Shown: piece by piece, positions 17,191 to 24,916 of the stretch
Layout: every line of letters starts with the position of its first letter
Position numbering within the stretch: position 1 is the stretch's first letter
Source: Bacteroidales bacterium UBA6192
GTDB taxonomy: Bacteria > Bacteroidota > Bacteroidia > Bacteroidales > F082
DNA: 64,000 bases
Direction of reading: 5' to 3'
Assembly (NCBI GenBank): GCA_002422725.1
Contig: DITE01000064.1
Location: 1 to 64,000, forward strand
Program-made: the position numbers and the translations under genes
The notes under the pieces: model-generated
Databases searched by the model: none
What the model was told of the DNA's origin: nothing
The model's input: the letters and a program-made list of their open reading frames with translations, nothing else

Positions 17191-18384
17191 TCAAGATTTC
17201 AACACAACATTCACCAGCTCTGCTGCTTCCTGTAATTTAATTGCTGAAAACACTTTCAATCCAGATTTATCGATCAGTTCTTTACCCTCGGCGGCATTAG
17301 TTCCTTGCAACCTAACAATGATAGGAATGTTGATTTCACCAATATTGTTGTATGCATCCACAATACCCTGAGCTACCCGGTCGCACCGGACAATTCCACC
17401 AAAAATATTCACCAGTATCGCCTTAACATTCTGATCTCTGAGAATAATCCGAAAAGCCTCCTCTACCCTTTTGGCATTGGCTGTTCCCCCAACATCAAGA
17501 AAATTTGCAGGTTCACCACCCGACATTTTGATCATATCCATGGTAGCCATTGCCAGCCCTGCTCCGTTTACCATGCATCCAACATTGCCATCAAGTTTAA
17601 CAAAGTTCAGATCGAAACGACTAGCCTCCACTTCAATAGGATCTTCTTCGGCCAAATCGCGCATCACCAGAATATCAGGATGACGGAAAAGTGCATTGTT
17701 GTCGATGGTAACTTTTGCATCGGCAGCGTAAACGCGGTTGTCGGCTGCTTTGATCACCGGATTAATTTCGAACAAACTGGCATCACTGCCTTCATAAGCT
17801 TTGTAGAGTGCCTGAACAAAACGCACCATTTCCTTGTAAGCATCACCGCTTAATCCAAGATTAAAGGCGATTTGCCGCGCCTGAAATCCCTGAAGACCAA
17901 CTTTTGGGTCAATTTCTTCCGTAAAAATCAATTCCGGGGTCTCCTCTGCAACAGCTTCAATATCCATGCCTCCACGAGGTGAATACATAATCATATTCCG
18001 GCTTTTTGCCCTGTTGAGCAATATACTCATGTATATCTCCGTAACCTCGGATGGGCCTGGATAATAGATATTCTGCTCAACAAGTACTTTCCTTACCAAT
18101 TTGCCTTCGGCTGAAGTCTGAGGGGTTACCAGCATCATGCCAATAATCTGATCAGCAAATTTTTCAACTTCTTCCAATGTTTTGGCAATCTTTACGCCAC
18201 CACCCTTGCCTCTTCCACCAGCGTGAATCTGAGCTTTAACGGCCCAACGGTCAGAACCCGTTTTCGCCTGAATTTCCTTGGCAGCCTCAACAGCCTTTGC
18301 CGGAGATTCAGCAACAATACCCATTGGAACCGATACACCGTAGCGGCTTAAAATCAATTTCCCCTGAAATTCGTGTAGATTCAT
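17191..18384 (-). CDS. sucC: Succinyl-CoA ligase (ADP-forming) subunit beta
   Basis: A 397-residue protein that forms succinyl-CoA synthetase with the alpha subunit SucD in the TCA cycle. It starts with MNLHEFQGKLILSRYGVSVP, has the ATP-grasp segment VKAQIHAGGRGKGGGVKIA, the ALFEINPV-like SLFEINPVIKA, and the CoA-ligase region GAGLAMATMDMIKMSGGEPANFLDVGG followed by ILVNIFGGIVRCD. Length is normal. No sucD is adjacent; it would have to be elsewhere. The gene is divergent from lolD and has its own -7 box. Confidence 0.96.
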   Translation of the reverse strand: MNLHEFQGKLILSRYGVSVPMGIVAESPAKAVEAAKEIQAKTGSDRWAVKAQIHAGGRGKGGGVKIAKTLEEVEKFADQIIGMMLVTPQTSAEGKLVRKVLVEQNIYYPGPSEVTEIYMSILLNRAKSRNMIMYSPRGGMDIEAVAEETPELIFTEEIDPKVGLQGFQARQIAFNLGLSGDAYKEMVRFVQALYKAYEGSDASLFEINPVIKAADNRVYAADAKVTIDNNALFRHPDILVMRDLAEEDPIEVEASRFDLNFVKLDGNVGCMVNGAGLAMATMDMIKMSGGEPANFLDVGGTANAKRVEEAFRIILRDQNVKAILVNIFGGIVRCDRVAQGIVDAYNNIGEINIPIIVRLQGTNAAEGKELIDKSGLKVFSAIKLQEAAELVNVVLKS

Positions 18385-18416
18385 AAATATTAAATTGGTA
18401 AGTTAATTAAAGTGCC

Positions 18417-18510
18417 CAAAAATAGCACATTTATAGCAATCAATTGCCAACAACCGAAGAAAAATGCATCCACCTTAGCAGAATTCTATTCGCTAAAAAA
18501 TGTATTTTTG
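18417..18510. promoter_or_regulatory. Divergent sucC / lolD promoter region
   Basis: On the minus strand TATTTTTG (18417-18424 read in reverse) lies about 33 bases before the sucC ATG, with TTG elements 16 and 23 bases further upstream. On the plus strand TATTTTTG at 18503-18510 lies 26 bases before the lolD ATG, without a clear -33 element. Confidence 0.45.
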
Positions 18511-18535
18511 CAAATCTCCCTGATATACCTCTTCT

Positions 18536-19210
18536 ATGATAGTTGTTTCCGGAATTAAAAAAAGCTTTGGTAAACTCGAAGTGCTTAAAGGCATTGATTT
18601 GAATATTAGTGACAAAGAAATAATTTCGATCGTTGGGGCATCCGGAGCGGGAAAAACAACCTTGCTTCAGATTATGGGAACCATTGAAAAAGCTGATGCG
18701 GGCAGACTTCACATCAACAACATTGAGACAAACAAACTAAACGAAAAAGAACTTGCCCGGTTCAGAAACCGTCATATAGGTTTCGTGTTTCAGTTTCATC
18801 ACCTGCTCCCCGAATTCACGGCGCTTGAAAACATCTGCATACCGGCATTTATTGCAGGCATTTCGAAAAGAGAAGCCACAAAAAAAGCCATCGAATTACT
18901 CGAATTTTTAAACCTTACTGAGCGTGCAGGGCATAAACCATCGGAACTATCAGGAGGAGAGCAACAAAGGGTTGCAGTTGCCAGAGCATTGATCAATAAA
19001 CCGGCTGTTGTGTTGGCCGATGAACCATCTGGAAATCTCGACTCAAAAAGTTCCGGCGAATTGCATGCCCTATTCTTTAAACTACGTCAGGAATTCGGCC
19101 AAACATTTGTTATCGTTACCCACAACGCTGAACTAGCCGGAATGGCTGACCGCAAGCTTACTATCAAAGATGGCCTTATTGATCATCATGCTACTTCTGT
19201 GATGCAATAA
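18536..19210 (+). CDS. lolD: ABC transporter ATP-binding protein, LolD-like
   Basis: A 224-residue ABC ATPase of the LolD/MacB/FtsE branch. Walker A is GASGAGKTTLLQ, the Q-loop is FVFQFHHLLPEFTALEN, the signature is LSGGEQQRVAVARAL, Walker B is AVVLADEPSGNLD and the switch His is in VIVTHNAELA. The FHHLLPEFTALEN sequence is the form seen in LolD, which powers lipoprotein release from the inner membrane together with LolC/LolE. No permease gene is adjacent; in Bacteroidota lolD is often isolated in this way. MacB-type efflux is the alternative. Confidence 0.85.
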   Translation: MIVVSGIKKSFGKLEVLKGIDLNISDKEIISIVGASGAGKTTLLQIMGTIEKADAGRLHINNIETNKLNEKELARFRNRHIGFVFQFHHLLPEFTALENICIPAFIAGISKREATKKAIELLEFLNLTERAGHKPSELSGGEQQRVAVARALINKPAVVLADEPSGNLDSKSSGELHALFFKLRQEFGQTFVIVTHNAELAGMADRKLTIKDGLIDHHATSVMQ

Positions 19211-19257
19211 AGGTTTCTCGGATTCGTTTTAAACTATTAGACATCAGTTAAGTTTCT

Positions 19258-21933
19258 ATGCTTAAAAATTTGAAAATACCCACCCTAATCCTTTTCATGT
19301 TCATTTCTTTTGTTTCATTTGGCCAAAACCAAAACCAAACGTACGAGTCAGCTATCGAAGCAGCAGATAAGAGTTTTGGGCTAAACGATTACATTTCAGC
19401 CAAAACGTATTATGAAATGGCACTACGTTTGAAAAAGGATGATTCTTATGCTACCAAAAAACTGAGTGAAACAATTGGCCTGATCAAAAAGCAAATGGGC
19501 GTTCAGGCTTATTATTTTGAGAAAATTGACCTGGCAGACAAACAATGGAAAAACGGGCAAATTGAACTTGCTATCAGGACATATCAGGAAGCACTCAAAA
19601 TTGTCCCAAACGATGCTTATGCCGTAGCTCAGATTGATAAACTGAATAAACAGTTTCGGGACGATAAAGAAAAAAATGAAAGGTTCAGTAGCCTGATTGT
19701 TTCAGGTCATAATCTTGTTGAACAACAAAAATTTGAAGAGGCCTTGTTTCAGTTCAATGAAGCTTTCAGACTTTTTCCCGAAAACCAGCTTGTTGCTGAC
19801 AATATTGAGAAAACCAAGTTATTACTATCTGATCAAAAACTGAAAGAGAGCAATTTTGCAGCATTCCTTCAGGAAGCTAAAAACCTGTTAAACAGAAAAG
19901 ACTACGCAAAAGCCATTGAATCGTATCAGAAAGCATTGATGATTTTTCCTGATGATGCTATCACTCAAAACGAATTGAAAGAAGCTGTCAGGCTAAGTGA
20001 ACTTTCAAAAGACTATGAAGAATCTCTTGCAAAAGCCGATGCCCTGTATGCTGAAAAGGATTTCAGAAAGTCGGTGGTTTTCTATGAAAAAGCAGTAAAT
20101 ATCTTTCCTGATCAACCCTACCCGGCTGATATGCTTAAGAGAATCAATGAAATGCTCACAGGTAAAGATTTCGTTGACGAGAAGGCTTATGCCGAGACAA
20201 TTGCGTTGGCCGACAAGAATCTTATGCAAGGATTGCGGGCAGAAGCAAAAGACGAATATTCTTTTGCCCTCAAATTAAAACCAGGCGACCAATATGCCAG
20301 CTCGAAAATTAAGGAAATTGATGCACTAATTGAAGCGTTGCAAAACACTGAATCAATTGATAAACAATATCATACACTGATTATCCAAGGTGAAGAATCT
20401 TATCAGCAAAGTGATTTCAAGACTGCCTTGCAATATTTTCAGTCCGCATTAACTCTCAAACCTACTGAGATACTACCGCTTGAAAGAATAAATCAGCTCG
20501 AAGCCTTGATTAACAAGCAAAATCTTGCAGAAGCCAATGAAAAGAAATATCTTGAATTCATGGCAGATGCTGAAAAGTTTATCCTCGAAAATAATCTAAA
20601 AGCGGCACTTAGTGCATTGCAGGCTGCTGGCAGCATATTTCCTGAACGAAACCAACTCGACAAAAAAATCAACGAACTAACAATGATGTTGGCTGAACAG
20701 GAAAAAATTAAAACAGTTGAAATACAATTTAATGCCTTGTTAGCAGAAACCCAAAAATTGATTGAAACCGGAAAATGGGAAAATGCTTCAATATCAAGCA
20801 ACAAGGCAATTGCAATGAAACCGGATAATTTAGTGGCCATTGATCAGCAAAAACTCATCCAGGACATGCTGCAAACTTTGGCTCTGACCGAGAAAATCAG
20901 AAATGAATTTGATAAAAAAATCAAGGAAGCTGATCAACTCTATGCAGATCAACGGCTTTCGGAGTCAAAGAATGCCTATGAACAGGCCCTTTTAATTCTG
21001 AAAGACGAAACATATCCCATTTCTCAAATTGCTTTAATCAACAATTTATTGTCGGAGCGTGAGTTGGAGAAAAACAAGCTTGAAAAGCTGGCTGAATTGC
21101 ATAAAACAGCTCTTGTTTTGTATACAGATCAACAGTATCTGGTTGCCGATTCAGTTTACATTGTTATTCTAAACATGGATGCTAATGACAACGCAGCCAA
21201 ACAAAAAAGAGCTGAAATTTTATCAATTATATTGGAATCTGAGCGTCAAAACAATCTGCGGTATCAGGAATTCGTAACAAAAGCTGATCGCTACTATGAA
21301 GCCAGAGATTACAAAGAGGCTGTAATCGCATACAAAACTGCACTAAGCTATTTTCCACAGGATACAATAGCCAGCCAGCGCATCGTGAGTGCTGAGTTAA
21401 TCCTTAGAGAACAACTTTTAAAACTAAAAACGGAATACGACAAATTCATTGTTGAGGCCGACAAACAGTTTTATAGCAAAGCTTATGACAAAGCAATCGA
21501 AAACTATTCTAAAGCTGCTGAAACAAAACCTGATGAAGTTTACCCGATTGAAATGATGGCAAAAATTTCCAGAATTATTGAAGAGAACAAACTCTTTGAG
21601 CTTAATATTGAGCCACTAAAACTGATTAGTAATACAAACAAGAGATTTGAATTTGAGCCGGTGGTCACCAACGAACGGCGCACAAATTATATTTTGATTA
21701 AAGCGAGGAATACCGGCCAAAGTAATTTTTCTTTAATTGTTAGTTATGGAAGCAAGACTGGTCGTAACGGTGGCTTCGTTCTTCCAATACCGGCATCAAC
21801 GGAATATAAAGACTATATCGTTAGAATTGGATCACAGTATAAATGGTTTAGTGAAGACAACACCTGGATCGACTTTTACCCTGAAAATGGGGAGGTTGAA
21901 GTTGGATTAGTTCAGATTTCGAGAGGAAATTAG
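19258..21933 (+). CDS. Exported TPR protein with about 13 tandem units and a C-terminal beta domain
   Basis: An 891-residue secreted or periplasmic protein; the signal peptide ends near FGQNQN (about residue 22). From residue 28 to about 780 there are 13 units of roughly 60 residues, each with the pattern ADxxYxxxDYxxAIxxYxxALxxFPxDxYAxxQIxxIxxLL, for example in segments near residues 88, 145, 205 and 690. These are TPR-like helix pairs joined by longer helices, unlike standard 34-residue TPRs. The last 100 residues switch to beta strands (YILIKARNTGQSNFSLIVSYG, WIDFYPENGEVEVGLV) and may be an independent binding domain. Such scaffolds bind proteins; no partner is evident. It follows lolD by 47 bases and its stop overlaps the convergent acetyltransferase gene by four bases. 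Confidence 0.82.
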   Translation: MLKNLKIPTLILFMFISFVSFGQNQNQTYESAIEAADKSFGLNDYISAKTYYEMALRLKKDDSYATKKLSETIGLIKKQMGVQAYYFEKIDLADKQWKNGQIELAIRTYQEALKIVPNDAYAVAQIDKLNKQFRDDKEKNERFSSLIVSGHNLVEQQKFEEALFQFNEAFRLFPENQLVADNIEKTKLLLSDQKLKESNFAAFLQEAKNLLNRKDYAKAIESYQKALMIFPDDAITQNELKEAVRLSELSKDYEESLAKADALYAEKDFRKSVVFYEKAVNIFPDQPYPADMLKRINEMLTGKDFVDEKAYAETIALADKNLMQGLRAEAKDEYSFALKLKPGDQYASSKIKEIDALIEALQNTESIDKQYHTLIIQGEESYQQSDFKTALQYFQSALTLKPTEILPLERINQLEALINKQNLAEANEKKYLEFMADAEKFILENNLKAALSALQAAGSIFPERNQLDKKINELTMMLAEQEKIKTVEIQFNALLAETQKLIETGKWENASISSNKAIAMKPDNLVAIDQQKLIQDMLQTLALTEKIRNEFDKKIKEADQLYADQRLSESKNAYEQALLILKDETYPISQIALINNLLSERELEKNKLEKLAELHKTALVLYTDQQYLVADSVYIVILNMDANDNAAKQKRAEILSIILESERQNNLRYQEFVTKADRYYEARDYKEAVIAYKTALSYFPQDTIASQRIVSAELILREQLLKLKTEYDKFIVEADKQFYSKAYDKAIENYSKAAETKPDEVYPIEMMAKISRIIEENKLFELNIEPLKLISNTNKRFEFEPVVTNERRTNYILIKARNTGQSNFSLIVSYGSKTGRNGGFVLPIPASTEYKDYIVRIGSQYKWFSEDNTWIDFYPENGEVEVGLVQISRGN

Positions 21934-22466
21934 TCTTTCAATCTGGCGTACATCAGTTCATCTAAAAACCTATTGTTTTTGAACACTGCTTTCCGTTTAA
22001 CTCCTTCGCAAACAAAATCATTCTTCTCCAGCACACGTATCGAAGCCGGATTTAATTCAAAAACACCTGCATATACCCTGATAATGGATGTGCTGGCAAA
22101 AAGATAATTCACGATAGCCGCAACAGCTGCTGATGCCAGGCCCTTTCCCCGAAAATCAGAACCCAGCCAATAACCCAGTTCGGCACTAAACCGGTACACA
22201 TCGTCCTGAAAGTGAACACCAATAACTCCCGCAAGTGTTTCCTGACTGAATATTCCCCAAACCCAAGCCTTCTCATTGTTTTTAGTTTGTGATATAAATT
22301 CAATGGCATGATTGAACTGGTATGGGAATGGAAATATATCGCGAACATTCAGCCATATGCTTTTGTCGTTGGCAAGTTGAGCGAGCAATAATGCATCCGA
22401 ATTATCCAGTAAACGGAGCACACAATCAGGGTGGCACTCGATTATTGCAGGTTGATTGTTGTACAT
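21930..22466 (-). CDS. GNAT acetyltransferase, RimJ/RimL-like
   Basis: A 178-residue N-acetyltransferase of the RimL type. Visible motifs are the LRLLDNSDALLLAQLAND start, AELGYWLGSDFRGKGLASAAV containing the acetyl-CoA loop R-G-K-G-L-A, RVYAGVFELNPASIRVLEKNDF (the AxV-x-N-x-S motif) and the ending VCEGVKRKAVFKNNRFLDELMYARL. Members acetylate N-terminal residues of ribosomal proteins or small amines; the substrate here is unknown. The 3' end overlaps the TPR gene on the other strand by four bases. Confidence 0.9.
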   Translation of the reverse strand: MYNNQPAIIECHPDCVLRLLDNSDALLLAQLANDKSIWLNVRDIFPFPYQFNHAIEFISQTKNNEKAWVWGIFSQETLAGVIGVHFQDDVYRFSAELGYWLGSDFRGKGLASAAVAAIVNYLFASTSIIRVYAGVFELNPASIRVLEKNDFVCEGVKRKAVFKNNRFLDELMYARLKD

Positions 22467-22523
22467 ATTGTAATTGAATTAGATTGCAATTGAAAATGAA
22501 GATAAAATTATCACTAATTATGC

Positions 22524-22531
22524 TATTTTTG
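22524..22531 (+). promoter_or_regulatory. -7 box of the T9SS gene at 22552
   Basis: TATTTTTG at 22524-22531 fits TAnnTTTG and lies 20 bases before the ATG. No -33 element at normal spacing is obvious. Confidence 0.4.
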
Positions 22532-22551
22532 CCAAAAGCATACAATCATCC

Positions 22552-23199
22552 ATGAAAATACCGGTAATCATTCAATTTCTATTCTTACTGTTTTTTATCA
22601 GCAACACCTTGCATTCCCAACACATAACCTCAGTTCAGTTTAATCCACAACAGATTGACCCGGATGGTTTTGCGCAGGTAATCATCACATCGGATATCCC
22701 ATATGAAAATTGTACAACAGAATACATCCATGTTTTTGCCGCATGTGGAGCTATCTCCATCGAGATGTATTACGGCGCATGGATTTTCCCGGATGATTGC
22801 TCCCGGACCGACACATTAACTATAGGGCCTTTCTGCGAAGGGCTTACGTTTTTCAATGTTGATATGTATTTTCCTGATTTCGTCAAAACTGATTTCTTCG
22901 ACACCATAATTTCCATCGAACCAGCTACCCGTATTCAAAGCAATATTGATGCAGATAAACACAGGTTTTATCCAAATCCGGCCACTGATTTTGTCTTCTA
23001 TTCATTTGACGCACAATCTGCAGACAATGCCATTTGCATTATACAGGATTTATCAGGCAAGACAGTATTGAAAAAAAACATTTCAATTCATGATCAAATG
23101 CATCCCATCGCACTCCAAGGGTTGTCAAAAGGTGTATACGTTCTAAACATGCATTTTAACAAAGGCCCGAAACAATCCGGCCTGTTAATCAAAAATTGA
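22552..23199 (+). CDS. Small secreted protein with a type IX secretion (T9SS type A) sorting domain
   Basis: A 215-residue exported protein with signal peptide to about residue 23 (LHSQH). Residues 25-130 form a small Cys-containing beta domain (cysteines in YENCTTEY, FAACGAI, PDDCSRT and GPFCEG, probably two disulfides). The last 80 residues are a T9SS type A sorting domain: FYPNPATDFVFYSF, then IQDLSGKTVLKKNI, GLSKGVYVLNM. Such a domain directs transport across the outer membrane and is removed on export. The function of the N-terminal domain is not recognised. The stop is 11 bases before the ATG of the following aminotransferase gene, so the two may share a transcript. Confidence 0.8.
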   Translation: MKIPVIIQFLFLLFFISNTLHSQHITSVQFNPQQIDPDGFAQVIITSDIPYENCTTEYIHVFAACGAISIEMYYGAWIFPDDCSRTDTLTIGPFCEGLTFFNVDMYFPDFVKTDFFDTIISIEPATRIQSNIDADKHRFYPNPATDFVFYSFDAQSADNAICIIQDLSGKTVLKKNISIHDQMHPIALQGLSKGVYVLNMHFNKGPKQSGLLIKN

Positions 23200-23210
23200 T
23201 TCAGACTACT

Positions 23211-24698
23211 ATGGAAAAACTCGAAAACCACTTTGAGCCTTTTCGAAGGAATACTATCGGATTCCAGCAGGTTTTTGATTCCCCTTATGGCCCTCAAAGA
23301 ATGATTTATGCTGATTGGATAGCAAGTGGTCGTCTCTACAAGCCGATTGAGGATCGCATAACACAGGTTTTTGGTCCTTTTATTGGTAACACACACACCG
23401 AAACAAGCGAAACAGGGACATTAATGACCAAGGCTTATCATTATGCCCACAAACTCATCAAAGAACATGTGCACGCGTGCAAGGACGATGTGATTATTAC
23501 AGCTGGTTCAGGAATGACTACTGTTATAAACAAGATGCAACGCATAATGGGATTGAAAAACTGCGGCATGCTCAACAGGCGCGATTGCATTCAAAAGAAT
23601 GATAAACCAGTGGTTTTTCTAACACATATGGAGCATCATTCAAACCAAACCAGTTGGTTTGAAGCGAATGTAGATGTTGTTGTGCTTCAACCTGATAAGA
23701 ACTTACTGATTGACCTGAACGAATTGAGACGACAATTGGAACTGTATAAAGACCGAAGTTTTAAGATTGGTTCCTTTACAGCATGCTCGAATGTAACAGG
23801 AATTGAGACACCCTACCACGAAATGGCAAAACTGATGCACGAATATGGTGGGATTGTGTTTGTCGATTTTGCTGCCTCTGCACCCTACATTGATATTGAC
23901 ATGCATCCGGATGACGATGAAATGAAAAAGCTTGATGCCATCTTTTTTAGTCCGCACAAGTTTCTTGGCGGGCCAGGTAGCTCCGGGGTGATGATTTTCG
24001 ACCGTTCGCTATACAACAATCCTACCCCTGACAATCCCGGGGGAGGAACTGTTGACTGGACAAACCCCTGGGGAGAATACAAATATATTGACGATATTGA
24101 AATAAGAGAAGATGGTGGCACTCCCGGATTTCTGCAGGCCATAAGAACAGCCCTGGCCATTGAAGTGAAGAACCACATGGGTACAATCAATATCCGGAAC
24201 AGGGAGCATGAATTAACCCAAAAAGCCTTCAGTGGATTCAGAAAAATAAAAGGGCTTCATATACTTGCCGACAATACTGAAGACCGGCTTGGTGTATTTT
24301 CTTTCTATTTGGAGCAAATTCATTTCAACCTAGTAGTAAAGCTTTTAAACGATCGTTTCGGTATTCAGGTTCGCGGAGGATGTGCTTGTGCAGGCACTTA
24401 CGGCCATTACTTACTCGATGTTAGTTACGCCAAATCGAAGGCAATAACTGATCTTATCAATCATGGCGACCTTTCTCAGAAACCCGGATGGATAAGAGCC
24501 TCACTTCATCCTACCATGACTGACCAGGAGCTTGATCAATTGATGGAAGCTGTTGTAGAAATTAGCGAAAACCATTCAGCTTGGGGGAAAGACTATATCT
24601 ATAACAAACAGACCAACGAATTCCGTCACATCAACGAATGTGCAGATAAAACCGATCTGATTAAACCCTGGTTCGTGTTTGAAAAGGAAAATGGATAG
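23211..24698 (+). CDS. Class V aminotransferase (cysteine desulfurase-like), PLP-dependent
   Basis: A 495-residue fold-type I PLP enzyme of the class V (Csd/SufS/NifS-like) group. It has VIITAGSGMTTVINKMQ for cofactor phosphate binding, THMEHHSNQTSW, FVDFAASAPYIDID with the PLP-interacting Asp, and FFSPHKFLGGPGSSGVMIF with the Schiff-base Lys. The C-terminal RGGCACAGTYGHYLL carries several cysteines in the region of the desulfurase active-site loop. It is about 80-90 residues longer than SufS, with extra sequence at the C terminus. ATG 23211 is chosen over TTG 23196, which overlaps the preceding gene. The amino-group donor or sulfur role cannot be decided from sequence; no Fe-S assembly gene is next to it. 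Confidence 0.85.
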   Translation: MEKLENHFEPFRRNTIGFQQVFDSPYGPQRMIYADWIASGRLYKPIEDRITQVFGPFIGNTHTETSETGTLMTKAYHYAHKLIKEHVHACKDDVIITAGSGMTTVINKMQRIMGLKNCGMLNRRDCIQKNDKPVVFLTHMEHHSNQTSWFEANVDVVVLQPDKNLLIDLNELRRQLELYKDRSFKIGSFTACSNVTGIETPYHEMAKLMHEYGGIVFVDFAASAPYIDIDMHPDDDEMKKLDAIFFSPHKFLGGPGSSGVMIFDRSLYNNPTPDNPGGGTVDWTNPWGEYKYIDDIEIREDGGTPGFLQAIRTALAIEVKNHMGTINIRNREHELTQKAFSGFRKIKGLHILADNTEDRLGVFSFYLEQIHFNLVVKLLNDRFGIQVRGGCACAGTYGHYLLDVSYAKSKAITDLINHGDLSQKPGWIRASLHPTMTDQELDQLMEAVVEISENHSAWGKDYIYNKQTNEFRHINECADKTDLIKPWFVFEKENG

Positions 24699-24725
24699 CC
24701 GCCTCATACGACAAAAATGCGATGT

Positions 24726-24893
24726 TTAAAACGGCACTTTATGGGGATATAATGCCCTGACAATGAAAAAGAAAACCATTACCACTATGCCTAAAAGCAT
24801 AAATGTGTATCCCAACACTTTACGCTTTCGTATAAAAAACCAGCTAGCCAGGCCGATAAAAAGTAGCGCAAAAATAAAAAGTTGAATGACCAT
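24726..24893 (-). CDS. Small two-helix membrane protein
   Basis: A 55-codon ORF translated by hand: MVIQLFIFALLFIGLASWFF, a short basic loop IRKRK, then a second helix LGYTFMLLGIVVMVFFFIV and the tail RALYPHKVPF. The two hydrophobic helices with a positive loop are a coherent small membrane protein. It begins 23 bases after the RelA/SpoT stop on the same strand, so it is probably the last gene of that transcript. Family unknown; no ribosome-binding site stands out. Confidence 0.55.
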   Translation of the reverse strand: MVIQLFIFALLFIGLASWFFIRKRKVLGYTFMLLGIVVMVFFFIVRALYPHKVPF

Positions 24894-24916
24894 TAGAATT
24901 TGGATATTTATAAAAA

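Noticed and set aside
17305..17853. 182-codon ORF antisense to sucC
   Set aside because: It follows the codon pattern of sucC in reverse and has no recognisable domain.
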